DNA of 64,000 bases from the NCBI GenBank assembly GCA_046290495.1, contig JBKAGT010000005.1, positions 248,001-312,000 on the forward strand. Reading direction: 5' to 3'. A program made the position numbers and the translations under genes. Under the pieces are notes generated by a model. It did not search any database and had not been told where the DNA came from. It saw only the letters and a program-made list of their open reading frames with translations. Below, one piece after another: positions 8,601 through 17,408 of the stretch. Each line of letters starts with the position of its first letter. Within the stretch, counting starts at the first letter, position 1. This stretch comes from PGYR01 sp046290495 (GTDB lineage: Bacteria; Bacteroidota; Ignavibacteria; Kapaibacteriales; UBA2268).

Positions 8601-11453
8601 ATGTCAACAAATAAAATAGAAGAAGAACTAGAATCCATAAAAGTATATGGAGCTAAAGAGCATAATTTAAAAAATATAAATGTAACTATACCAAGAGACA
8701 AGCTTACAGTAATTACAGGACTGTCTGGTTCTGGTAAATCAAGTTTAGCCTTTGATACATTATTTGCTGAAGGACAGAGAAGATATATTGAGTGTCTTTC
8801 TTCGAATGCTAAACAATATCTAAATATGATGAAAAAGCCTGACGTTGATAGAATTGAAGGCCTTTCCCCAGCTATATCGATTGAACAAAAAACATTAAGC
8901 AATAGTCCAAGATCTACAGTTGGAACAGTAACTGAGATATATGATTTTTTAAGACTTTTGTTTACTAAGATTGGTACTCAATACTCTGTTGAGTACAATG
9001 TTCCAGTTGTACAAAGAAGCAAAGACCAAATACTTTATGAAATACTTGAAGAGTATGATGGCAAAAAAATAATGATTCTGGCACCAATTATTAGAGGCAG
9101 AAAAGGACATTATAGAGAACTATTTGAACAATTCAGAAAACAGGGTTTTACAAAGGTCAGAATAGATGGAATTGTGAAGGATATAGAACCTGGAATGCAG
9201 CTTTCTAGATATAGGATACATGATATAGAGTTAGTGTTAGATAGGTTGATTCCAAGTAAAGACATTGAAAATAGAATCAATGAATCTGTAGAATTAGCAC
9301 TCAAAAAAGGTGACGGAGTAATTCATATATTGTCCCAAAAAGGAAGATCGTGGGAAGAGAAAACTTTTAGTATACATTACACTTGTCCCATTTCAGGAGA
9401 AGCATATAGTAAGTTAGCCCCTAATAAATTCTCATTTAATTCGAGTTATGGAGCTTGTGATAAATGTGACGGTCTTGGGTATTTATTAGATTTTGATAAA
9501 TCACTATTAATTGAGGATTCAGAAAAATCTATCTCTAAAGGTGGATTAGCATTTGCAGACAAGCGCAACTCTATTATTTACAAGCAGATTGACAAAATAT
9601 CTAGTAAAATCAATCTAGATATGAAAATGCCAATATCGGAAATCATCTCTGAAATATTAGATTTAGTTTTTCATGGTACTGATGATTTGGAAATTGACTC
9701 TGAATATAGCTTTGGAGATGATAAGATTAGCTATAAACACTCATTTTCTGGGCTGATTCCAATTTTAGAACACCAATACGAAACAGCAAATCCACCCAAA
9801 AAAAAGAGAATGCAAAAATACATGACTCAAAATGTATGTAGCTCTTGCGGAGGTGGTAGATTGAAGCAAAGAAGTTTATTTGTTAGAATTAATGAGAAGA
9901 ATATCTATGAAGTTAGTTCTATGAATATAACTGATGCCAAAGAGTTTATTAAAAGCATTCCAAAATCTATTGAAAAAAGAAAATTAACACTAGCAAAAGT
10001 CATAATTTCCCAGATTATTGATAGACTTGAATTTCTTGAAGAGGTTGGTTTAAATTATTTAACTTTATCAAGAAGCTCTAAGTCATTGTCTGGTGGTGAG
10101 TCACAACGAATTAGATTAGCATCTCAGATAGGTTCAAGATTAGTTGGCATAATGTATGTATTGGATGAGCCTTCTATAGGTTTACATCAGCACGATAATA
10201 ATAAACTAATTGAATCTCTTAAAAAATTACGTGATTTAGGTAATACTTTAATTGTTGTTGAACATGACAAACAAATGATAGTAGAGTCTGATTACTTGAT
10301 AGATATTGGTCCTGGAGCTGGGGTGAAAGGTGGCGAAATATTAGTAAGTGATAAGCCAAAAGATGCGGTTAAGAAAAAGAATAAAGATTCTCATACTATC
10401 AAATATCTAAATAATACAGATTACCTAACTCAAAAGTTCGAAAGAAGAAAAGGTAGTGGAAGAAACTTAGAATTAATAGGTGCTGAGGGTAATAATCTTA
10501 AAAATATTGATTTAAAGTTACCTCTTGGTAAATTTGTTACAATTACAGGCATGAGTGGCTCTGGTAAATCATCTTTGATTAATGATACTTTAGTTCCAAT
10601 TTTAAAACGTAAATTCACAGTTTCAAAAGCTAAACCACTGAAATACAGAGAGATTAAAGGAGTAGAACACATTGATAAATTGATTGAAATTGATCAGACT
10701 CCTATTGGTAAAACTCCTAGAAGTAATCCAGCAACTTATACAGGTTTGTTTACTTTAATTCGAGACTTTTATGCTCAATTACCTGAAGCGAAAATAAGAG
10801 GGTATAATACAGGAAGGTTCTCATTCAATGTTCAAGGTGGTAGATGCGAAGAATGTCAAGGTGCTGGAATGAAAAAAATCGAAATGAATTTTCTTCCTGA
10901 TGTATATGTACAGTGCGATGTTTGTAATGGTAAGCGTTACAATCAAGAAACATTACAAGTTAAATATAAAGGTAAGTCTATTGCTGATGTTTTGTCTATG
11001 CCTATTTCTGAATCGCTCGAATACTTTGATAAGATTCCTAAGATTAAAAGAAAATTGAAAATACTAAATGATGTTGGTCTAGGTTATTTAACATTAGGTC
11101 AGCAATCCCCTACTCTATCAGGTGGTGAAGCTCAGAGAATAAAATTATCAACTGAATTATCTAAGCGTAGCACTGGTAAAACTTTGTTTCTATTAGATGA
11201 ACCAACTACAGGCTTACATTTCGAAGACATTAATCTTTTATTAAAGCTTTTAAATAAGCTAACAGATAAAGGAAATACTGTTGTAGTAATAGAACATAAT
11301 CTTGATGTAATCCAATCATCTGACTGGATTATTGATATGGGACCTATGGGTGGTGATGAAGGTGGAGAAATTATTTTTGAAGGTACTCCTGAGAAAATAA
11401 TTAAAGATAAAAATAGTCTTACAGGGAAATATTTAAAAGAAGAATTCAAATAA
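8601..11453 (+). CDS. uvrA: Excinuclease ABC subunit A
   Basis: This 950-residue DNA-damage recognition ATPase works with UvrB and UvrC in nucleotide excision repair. Two ABC modules are present. The Walker A motifs are GLSGSGKSS (N-terminal) and GMSGSGKSS (C-terminal). The signature motifs are LSGGESQRIRLA and LSGGEAQRIKLS, and the Walker B segments are VLDEPSIGLH and LLDEPTTGLH. CPISGE/CDKCDG, CSSCGGGR and CEECQGAG/CDVCNG supply zinc-site cysteines. Length is typical. The gene is monocistronic in appearance, with 87 bases to the divergent MFS gene and 84 bases to etfB. Confidence 0.98.
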   Translation: MSTNKIEEELESIKVYGAKEHNLKNINVTIPRDKLTVITGLSGSGKSSLAFDTLFAEGQRRYIECLSSNAKQYLNMMKKPDVDRIEGLSPAISIEQKTLSNSPRSTVGTVTEIYDFLRLLFTKIGTQYSVEYNVPVVQRSKDQILYEILEEYDGKKIMILAPIIRGRKGHYRELFEQFRKQGFTKVRIDGIVKDIEPGMQLSRYRIHDIELVLDRLIPSKDIENRINESVELALKKGDGVIHILSQKGRSWEEKTFSIHYTCPISGEAYSKLAPNKFSFNSSYGACDKCDGLGYLLDFDKSLLIEDSEKSISKGGLAFADKRNSIIYKQIDKISSKINLDMKMPISEIISEILDLVFHGTDDLEIDSEYSFGDDKISYKHSFSGLIPILEHQYETANPPKKKRMQKYMTQNVCSSCGGGRLKQRSLFVRINEKNIYEVSSMNITDAKEFIKSIPKSIEKRKLTLAKVIISQIIDRLEFLEEVGLNYLTLSRSSKSLSGGESQRIRLASQIGSRLVGIMYVLDEPSIGLHQHDNNKLIESLKKLRDLGNTLIVVEHDKQMIVESDYLIDIGPGAGVKGGEILVSDKPKDAVKKKNKDSHTIKYLNNTDYLTQKFERRKGSGRNLELIGAEGNNLKNIDLKLPLGKFVTITGMSGSGKSSLINDTLVPILKRKFTVSKAKPLKYREIKGVEHIDKLIEIDQTPIGKTPRSNPATYTGLFTLIRDFYAQLPEAKIRGYNTGRFSFNVQGGRCEECQGAGMKKIEMNFLPDVYVQCDVCNGKRYNQETLQVKYKGKSIADVLSMPISESLEYFDKIPKIKRKLKILNDVGLGYLTLGQQSPTLSGGEAQRIKLSTELSKRSTGKTLFLLDEPTTGLHFEDINLLLKLLNKLTDKGNTVVVIEHNLDVIQSSDWIIDMGPMGGDEGGEIIFEGTPEKIIKDKNSLTGKYLKEEFK

Positions 11454-11491
11454 GAATTTATAACAATTTATAAATCTTCATTAAGAATAAT

Positions 11492-11499
11492 TATATTTG
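11492..11499 (+). promoter_or_regulatory. Candidate -7 element upstream of etfB
   Basis: TATATTTG matches TAnnTTTG and would start transcription about 35 bases before etfB. No clear TTTG lies at the proper distance upstream, so the call is weak. A purine-rich AAAAAGGAAG before the etfB ATG is a credible ribosome-binding site. Confidence 0.4.
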
Positions 11500-11537
11500 T
11501 AATCTATATAAAATTTAAAATCTAAAAAGGAAGTTAT

Positions 11538-12287
11538 ATGAATATTTTAGTATGTGTATCAAGAGTTCCAGATACAGCTGCGAAGATAAAAGTATCTTCA
11601 GACAACAAATCTTTGGACACAGCTGGTGTTAAGTTTATACTTAATCCTTATGACGAATATGCACTTGAAGAAGCAATACAATTAAAAGAAAAAAATGGTG
11701 GTGAGTTAACAGTAGTAACTGTAGCTGATGATTCTGCTACTGATATTTTAAGAACTGCTCTTGCTATGGGAGCTGACAAAGCAATTCATATCAAAGCAAA
11801 TCAACTAGAAAAAGATTCGTTTTTTGTTGCAAAAAACATATCAAATGTAGCAAAAGAGCTAAATCCTGACATAATATTCTTAGGTAAACAAAGTATAGAT
11901 TTTGACTCATTCCAAATGAGTGCAATGCTTGGTGGTTTATTAGATTTACCTTCTGTTGATGTTGTTTCACAAATAGAATATTCAGAAGGATCTATCAAAG
12001 GCGAAAAAGATATAGAAGGTGGAAAAGTTAGCTTTGAGTCTTCCCTACCTGCAGTAGTAAGTGTTCAAAAAGGTATTAAAGAACCTCGCTATCCTAAACT
12101 TCCTCAAATTATGAAAGCTAAGAAAAAACCAATTGAAGATAGAGACGCTGAAGAAACTGCTCTAAGAACTGAATTAATAGAGATGGCTATTCCAGAGAAA
12201 AATAGAGCTGGTAAAATATTATCGGATAGTGATGCAGATATCAATGAACTAGTAAGATTGTTACACGAAGAAGCAAAAGTTATATAA
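11538..12287 (+). CDS. etfB: Electron transfer flavoprotein, beta subunit
   Basis: This 249-residue subunit carries electrons from acyl-CoA dehydrogenases to the quinone pool with EtfA. It begins MNILVCVSRVPDTA, typical of EtfB. Other family segments are NPYDEYALEEAIQLKE, DIIFLGKQSIDFDS, and the C-terminal RYPKLPQIMKAKKKP recognition-loop region. etfA follows nine bases downstream with its own Shine-Dalgarno-like AAGGAG. The pair fits the leucine-catabolism genes elsewhere in the window, since isovaleryl-CoA dehydrogenase donates electrons to ETF. Confidence 0.96.
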   Translation: MNILVCVSRVPDTAAKIKVSSDNKSLDTAGVKFILNPYDEYALEEAIQLKEKNGGELTVVTVADDSATDILRTALAMGADKAIHIKANQLEKDSFFVAKNISNVAKELNPDIIFLGKQSIDFDSFQMSAMLGGLLDLPSVDVVSQIEYSEGSIKGEKDIEGGKVSFESSLPAVVSVQKGIKEPRYPKLPQIMKAKKKPIEDRDAEETALRTELIEMAIPEKNRAGKILSDSDADINELVRLLHEEAKVI

Positions 12288-12296
12288 GGAGATAAA

Positions 12297-13247
12297 ATGA
12301 AAGTATTAGTATTTATAGAAGAGCATGGCGGAAAATTAAAAAGAAGTTCAAACGAAGCTATTACTGCTGCTAATTTGTTAACTTCTTCGGAAAATATAAC
12401 TGCAATTGGCTTAAATGGTGATGAAAACACATTAAAAACTGCTGGAAAATATGGTGCTGGCAATGTAGTTAATCTTAAAAATGATTCATTGAAAGGTGAA
12501 GCTCCTGCACTAGCAAAAGCAATTTCTGAATATTCTAAAAACAATTCTTATGATACAGTGTTATTCTCAGCAGATTCAATAGGTAAAGAAGTTGCTCCTA
12601 GAGTTTCTGTTCAATTAGAAGCAGGATATATTTCTGACTGTACAGGAATCGAAGCAAATGGTGATTCAATTGTAGCAACAAAACCTGTTTATGCTGGTAA
12701 AGCTCAAGTTAAAAGTAAGATAAATACAGCAAATAAAGTTCTTTCACTTAGACCGAACGTCTTTACTGCTAAAGAATTAAATGAAACAGATGCACAAGTT
12801 GAGACAATTAATGCAGACAGCTCTGCAAATAATGTTAAATACACTAATATTGCTAAAAATGAAGGCAAGTTGGATGTAGCTGAAGCTGATATTGTAGTTT
12901 CAGGTGGTCGTGGTCTTAAAGAACCAGAGAATTTCAATTTAGTAGAAAATTTAGCTGAAGCACTTGGTGGCGCAGTTGGAGCTTCAAGAGCTGTAGTTGA
13001 TGCTGGATGGAGACCACACAGTGAACAAGTTGGTCAAACAGGAAAAACAGTTTCACCTAGCTTATATGTAGCATGTGCTATCTCTGGTGCAGTTCAACAC
13101 CTAGCTGGTATGTCAAGCTCAAAAATTATAGTAGCTATAAACAAAGATAGTGAAGCACCAATATTCAAAGTTACAGACTATGGTATTGTTGGTGATGTAT
13201 TCGAAGTATTACCAAAACTAACTGATAAAATTAAGGCACACGGTTAA
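12297..13247 (+). CDS. etfA: Electron transfer flavoprotein, alpha subunit
   Basis: This 316-residue FAD-binding partner of EtfB has an N-terminal beta-type domain starting MKVLVFIEEHGGKLK. The C-terminal FAD domain has the hallmark segments SGGRGLKEPENF, GASRAVVDAGW, QVGQTGKTVSPSLY, GISGA-like AISGAVQHLAGM and AINKDSEAPIF. Its stop overlaps the start of the next gene in a TAATG arrangement, which suggests translational coupling. Confidence 0.97.
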   Translation: MKVLVFIEEHGGKLKRSSNEAITAANLLTSSENITAIGLNGDENTLKTAGKYGAGNVVNLKNDSLKGEAPALAKAISEYSKNNSYDTVLFSADSIGKEVAPRVSVQLEAGYISDCTGIEANGDSIVATKPVYAGKAQVKSKINTANKVLSLRPNVFTAKELNETDAQVETINADSSANNVKYTNIAKNEGKLDVAEADIVVSGGRGLKEPENFNLVENLAEALGGAVGASRAVVDAGWRPHSEQVGQTGKTVSPSLYVACAISGAVQHLAGMSSSKIIVAINKDSEAPIFKVTDYGIVGDVFEVLPKLTDKIKAHG

Positions 13248-13828
13248 TGGATAAGATTGAATTAACAGTTTTAGGTATTTCAGCAAGCACTGCAAGTAAC
13301 AATGCTTTTGCACTTATTTTGAAGGAGTCGGATGGCGACAAACGACTCCCAATTATTATCGGTGCATTTGAAGCACAGGCTATAGCACTTGAAATAGAGG
13401 GAATTGTTACACCTAGACCTATGACTCATGATTTAATTAAAAAAATAATTGACGAATTAGATGATGAAATTTCTCAAGTATATATAAATGATTTACAAGA
13501 CGGTACATTCTTTTCTAAATTAATACTCAAAAATTCAGGTATTGAAATTGACTCTAGACCTTCTGATGCTATTGCTTTGGCAGTTAGGTTCAATTGTCCT
13601 ATTTACATTGATTCATATATTATGGATAACAATGCAGTAGAATCAATAGATGATTTTGAAGAAGAAAATGAAACTGATAGTTCTGTAAAAGCTAAAAAAT
13701 CAGAATTTACTGGTAAATCAAAGATAGAACAACTCCAAGTCAGCTTAGAAAAAGCGATTGAAGAAGAAAATTACGAAAAAGCTGCAAATTTGAGGGATGA
13801 AATTAAAAAAATACTTGAAAGTTCTTAA
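13247..13828 (+). CDS. Bifunctional nuclease (BFN/DUF151) with C-terminal UVR motif
   Basis: This 193-residue cytoplasmic protein has an N-terminal DUF151 domain (about residues 1-130) with the family segments RLPIIIGAFEAQAIALE, RPMTHDL and DSRPSDAIALAVR. The C-terminus carries a UvrB/UvrC-type helical hairpin (about 155-193, KAIEEENYEKAANLRDEIK). Family members show DNase and RNase activity in plants and archaea; the bacterial role is poorly defined. Coupling to etfA by a one-base overlap looks positional rather than functional. Confidence 0.9.
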   Translation: MDKIELTVLGISASTASNNAFALILKESDGDKRLPIIIGAFEAQAIALEIEGIVTPRPMTHDLIKKIIDELDDEISQVYINDLQDGTFFSKLILKNSGIEIDSRPSDAIALAVRFNCPIYIDSYIMDNNAVESIDDFEEENETDSSVKAKKSEFTGKSKIEQLQVSLEKAIEEENYEKAANLRDEIKKILESS

Positions 13829-13844
13829 AATTTTCTTATTTTTG
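13815..13844 (+). promoter_or_regulatory. Bacteroidota-type promoter of tRNA-Met
   Basis: TTG at 13815-13817 and TATTTTTG at 13837-13844 are separated by 19 bases. The -33 element lies within the last codons of the nuclease gene, and the tRNA starts at 13859. Confidence 0.65.
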
Positions 13845-13858
13845 CATTCGAAATTTTT

Positions 13859-13932
13859 GCCGGAGTAGCTCAGCTGGTTAGAGCACTGGAATCATAATCC
13901 AGGTGTCGGGAGTTCAAGTCTCTCCTCCGGTA
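13859..13932 (+). tRNA. tRNA-Met (anticodon CAT)
   Basis: The cloverleaf is complete. Acceptor GCCGGAG pairs with CTCCGGT (G1.U72 wobble), discriminator A, no encoded CCA. Anticodon stem CTGGA/TCCAG encloses ATCATAA. The anticodon stem lacks the GGG/CCC pairs of initiators, so this is elongator Met. A lysidine-modified Ile2 tRNA is a less likely alternative. Confidence 0.88.
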
Positions 13933-13936
13933 CTTA

Positions 13937-13976
13937 AAAGAGGTCTTAACATTTATTTGTAAAGACCTCTTTTTTT
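13937..13976 (+). terminator. Bidirectional terminator after tRNA-Met
   Basis: The 11-bp stem AAAGAGGTCTT (13937-13947) pairs with AAGACCTCTTT (13962-13972) and runs into T's. On the other strand it can serve the convergent gene ending at 13975, whose stop codon lies in the T-run. Confidence 0.85.
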
Positions 13977-15822
13977 ATTTAATTAATTCAATAACTGTAT
14001 CAATTAAATTCTCAAGCGATTCTTCGGAATTATATCCTCTAACAGTATATCTAAGCTTATTGTTTGCATCTACTATTAAGATTGTAGGAAATCCAAATAA
14101 ATCAAACTTACGTGGAATTACATCTGTGTTGTCTAAATAGTATTTATAACCAATGTCATTTTCATTAATTATCTTGACTAGTTGATTCTCTTCGTCTTCA
14201 TCACCCCATACTGAGATTCCAATAAGTTCTAAATTGTTATATTTATTACTTATTTTATTTAGTGTAGGGAAAGTCTCTTCACAAACGTCACACCAAGTAG
14301 AGGTTATTGATATTATATGAATTTGATTACTTAAATCACTCAGGTCATTATACTTTCCATTCAGAGACTTGACAATACCAGAAATTGGTTTTGTAACTAA
14401 ATCTTTCTTAATCTGTATTCTCAGTTTTTCTTGTTTCTCTTTCAATAGTTGATTGACATATTCTATATTTATATCATTATAATTATTAATTGTTTTTAAA
14501 ATTATTTCTTCCAAATCAGAATCAACTACATCATTATAATATGCTTGTTTTAGTATTTCTTTAGTGTTTGCTGTTGAACCATACTTTGACGACAAAACTA
14601 TTGCTTCTTTATATAACCTTGAGTTCATCTGGTAAGGTGCTTTATTTATTGCCTCATAAACACTTTGATAAGCACTAGCGCTATCATTTTTAAGTAAATC
14701 AAGTCTATAACTAATGAGAAATAAATCTGATCTAATTTTTTCTTTATAATCTTCAAATTCAATTAATGATAAATCTTTAGGTTTAATGCTATCTAAGTCA
14801 TTAACTAAGCCAAAAGCATTTTTTAAGTTTAACTCTAAATCTGTTAAATATTTTTTATTACCTAATTCTGATTTCAATTCACTATTGTTTAACATTCCTA
14901 TTGCTAGATATTTAAATAATATTGCAGTCTTTATATCTAATTTTTTTAGATTCTCGTCGATATCTTCATAGTAGTCTTTCGATTGTGTATGAGCATAAGC
15001 AAATGACTTTTGGACTAACTCTATTTTATCTAATTCTTTATACTTATTTAAATACTTTATGCTCTCTTCGATAAATTCATCGTAATCATCCGCGTTAGAT
15101 ATTTCATCTAGTTCATATTCTCTTTGAAGTTCACTGTCCTTAACGTTTTCGATAAACTGTTCTTCTAAATCAATTGCTCTTTTAGCTTCATCTATAGAGT
15201 TTAAGGCGGTTATTACACTTCTGACAGTCAATTCATCATTAATATTTAATTTTGTATTTAAAATATTTTCAATATTATTCTTGTACTCATTAAAATCAAT
15301 TAATTTGAAGTCTAATTTAAATGTTTCGTATGCAATATTTGCTCTTACGTTATCAGGATAATTCTCAAGTTCGGCTACAAGAGCAGAATTAATTTTATTG
15401 AAATTAGGTTTCCTTGAATAATTTGAACTACCTGCACCCAAGTAAGTGATTGCTTCATTCAATTTTGAATTTCTCTTTTGTCCTTTATTATTGTAAATGT
15501 TGAGCTGCCAGTAATCACCATTGTTGTTAAACACATTACCTTCTGAATCAATTAATTTAAATAATATAAAATTATCATCTGTTTCAACATTGATATTAGT
15601 TGTTTCTGATTGAATGAGTATAGATTCAGCTAGTGGTTTGTCAGAAGAATCCTTAAATCGATATGATATCAAATAGAAATCACCATTAACCTCATCAGTC
15701 ATATCTATTTCTATTTTTATTGTTTCTTGGACTTTAGGAGATTCATTACTAAACTTTATATCCAATGAAAACAAATCAGATTGTACTAATATAAATATTG
15801 CTAAAAAATAAATTACTTTCAT
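13975..15822 (-). CDS. Secreted protein with C-terminal TlpA-like thioredoxin domain
   Basis: This 615-residue protein has a signal peptide (about residues 1-20), an N-terminal beta-rich segment, and a long helical central region that could hold TPR-like repeats. The C-terminal thioredoxin fold (about 480-615) has active-site TWCDVCEE (C511, C514) and FGFPTILIVD as the cis-proline region. The architecture resembles the Bacteroidota thioredoxins that pair a long unique N-terminus with a redox tail. The substrate is unknown. It leads into LOG and SDR genes upstream on the same strand with gaps of three bases, so the three are likely cotranscribed. Confidence 0.75.
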   Translation of the reverse strand: MKVIYFLAIFILVQSDLFSLDIKFSNESPKVQETIKIEIDMTDEVNGDFYLISYRFKDSSDKPLAESILIQSETTNINVETDDNFILFKLIDSEGNVFNNNGDYWQLNIYNNKGQKRNSKLNEAITYLGAGSSNYSRKPNFNKINSALVAELENYPDNVRANIAYETFKLDFKLIDFNEYKNNIENILNTKLNINDELTVRSVITALNSIDEAKRAIDLEEQFIENVKDSELQREYELDEISNADDYDEFIEESIKYLNKYKELDKIELVQKSFAYAHTQSKDYYEDIDENLKKLDIKTAILFKYLAIGMLNNSELKSELGNKKYLTDLELNLKNAFGLVNDLDSIKPKDLSLIEFEDYKEKIRSDLFLISYRLDLLKNDSASAYQSVYEAINKAPYQMNSRLYKEAIVLSSKYGSTANTKEILKQAYYNDVVDSDLEEIILKTINNYNDINIEYVNQLLKEKQEKLRIQIKKDLVTKPISGIVKSLNGKYNDLSDLSNQIHIISITSTWCDVCEETFPTLNKISNKYNNLELIGISVWGDEDEENQLVKIINENDIGYKYYLDNTDVIPRKFDLFGFPTILIVDANNKLRYTVRGYNSEESLENLIDTVIELIK

Positions 15823-15825
15823 GTT

Positions 15826-16638
15826 TTATAACCTTATAAGTTTTGATATTCCATTCTTTAAATATTCAAAAGCTTCATCTATATCGTCAATGATTTTAAA
15901 TAAATCAAGATCAGCTTCACTTATCATTCCAATTTCGACTAAAAAGTCAAAATCTAACAACCTGTTCCAATAATCACTTCCAAATAGCACAATTGGAATT
16001 TTCTTACTAATAACGTTAGTCTGTTCTAAAGTAAGCATTTCCATTAGTTCATCAAGTGTACCAAAACCACCAGGCATCACAACTATTGCTTTAGCGTGAT
16101 AAACGAACCAAAATTTACGTGTAAAGAAATAGTGAAATTCGAAATTTAATTCAGGTGTAATATATGGGTTAGGATATTGTTCAAATGGTAACTCTATATT
16201 GAATCCAATATTTTGAAAATCAGCTTCATAAGCACCTTTATTTGCAGCTTCCATCATACCAGGTCCTCCACCAGTGCAAACATATAGTTTTTTATCTGTA
16301 GGAAGAGTTTTGGACCAATTCGAAAATTTTTTTGCCAACTCGACAGAGTCATCATAATATTTAGAAGTAAACTTTAATCTTTTCAAAATTTGTAAGTCTC
16401 TAGAAACATCAATTCCTTCAGATTGTTTTTTTTCTAATTCAGTATATCTTTTTTTATAATCTTCAGTAGAAATACTTCGAGCAGAACCAAAAAATACTAC
16501 AGTATTATAAATCCTATTTTTTTTTAGTACAGCTTGTGGGTGGAAGTATTCAGATAGTATGCGAAGAGTTCTCGCTTCTCTACCATTCATGAATTCTGAA
16601 TTTTCGTATGCTTTTAAAATATTTTTATTTATTTCCAT
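15826..16638 (-). CDS. LOG family protein (cytokinin riboside phosphoribohydrolase-like)
   Basis: This is a 270-residue Rossmann-fold protein. The family signature is complete: GGGPGMMEAANKGA binds phosphate and MPGGFGTLDELMEMLTLEQT carries the PGGxGTxxE catalytic motif. LOG enzymes release free base from N6-modified nucleoside 5'-monophosphates. In bacteria without plant partners some members act as nucleotide 5'-monophosphate nucleosidases (PpnN-like). The N-terminal extension (about 90 residues before the Rossmann start) is longer than in the smallest LOGs. Substrate is inferred only. Confidence 0.88.
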   Translation of the reverse strand: MEINKNILKAYENSEFMNGREARTLRILSEYFHPQAVLKKNRIYNTVVFFGSARSISTEDYKKRYTELEKKQSEGIDVSRDLQILKRLKFTSKYYDDSVELAKKFSNWSKTLPTDKKLYVCTGGGPGMMEAANKGAYEADFQNIGFNIELPFEQYPNPYITPELNFEFHYFFTRKFWFVYHAKAIVVMPGGFGTLDELMEMLTLEQTNVISKKIPIVLFGSDYWNRLLDFDFLVEIGMISEADLDLFKIIDDIDEAFEYLKNGISKLIRL

Positions 16639-16641
16639 GTT

Positions 16642-17364
16642 TTATCTCTTATTATGATAGCCACCATCGACTATAATTGTTTGTCCAGTAATATAACTAG
16701 ATGCAGTTGAAAAAAAATATACAGCATCATAAATATCTTTTACTTTCCCATACCTAGCCATTGGAATTTTATCCAAAGAAATTAATGATGAATCTTCAGC
16801 AGGTTCTTCTGGTATTTTTATTGCTCCTGGACTAACGCAATTAACAGAAATTTTTGGTGCCAATTCAACTGATAAGACTTTAGTCATATGAGCCAATGCT
16901 GATTTGGAAATATGATATGGTAATCTCCCCTTCCAAACTTCATAAGCACCTAATGACGCTATATTGATAATACGGCTTCCGAGGTCACTTAGTTGCGCGA
17001 AGTATTGAGATGTGAAAAATTCACCTTTGGTATTTATAGCAAAAGTGTTGTCAATTACTTCTTCAGTGATATCTTCTATATTTCTTCGTTCTGGAAAAAT
17101 TCCAGCATTGTTTACCAATACGTTAGGAGTACCCATATCATGGACTATGTTGTCAAACATGCTAATTACTTCAGATTTTATTGACACATCTGCTTTATAA
17201 ATATTTGCCTTTACACCAAATGACTCACAATCTTGCTTAGTTTTCTTAGCCATTTTATAAGAATTGTTGTAATTTATGGCGACATTCCAACCATCTTGAG
17301 CGAAATGAATAGCCAACCCCCTACCAATTCTCCTTCCTGCACCTGTAATAACTACTAAACTCAT
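16642..17364 (-). CDS. Short-chain dehydrogenase/reductase (FabG/FolM-like)
   Basis: This is a 240-residue NAD(P)-dependent SDR. The cofactor motif is TGAGRRIG (residues 7-14), then NNAG, and the catalytic Tyr and Lys lie in YHISK with a serine in the preceding INIASLGAY segment. The arginines after the glycine motif favour NADPH. The GRRIG form is common in pteridine reductase/FolM-type SDRs, but FabG-like activity is equally possible. It is the first gene of a three-gene minus-strand group and diverges from the S8 protease over 44 bases. Confidence 0.85.
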   Translation of the reverse strand: MSLVVITGAGRRIGRGLAIHFAQDGWNVAINYNNSYKMAKKTKQDCESFGVKANIYKADVSIKSEVISMFDNIVHDMGTPNVLVNNAGIFPERRNIEDITEEVIDNTFAINTKGEFFTSQYFAQLSDLGSRIINIASLGAYEVWKGRLPYHISKSALAHMTKVLSVELAPKISVNCVSPGAIKIPEEPAEDSSLISLDKIPMARYGKVKDIYDAVYFFSTASSYITGQTIIVDGGYHNKR

Positions 17365-17408
17365 ATTTCTCTAATTTTTTATTATTTTACAAATAAAACT
17401 ATTTATAT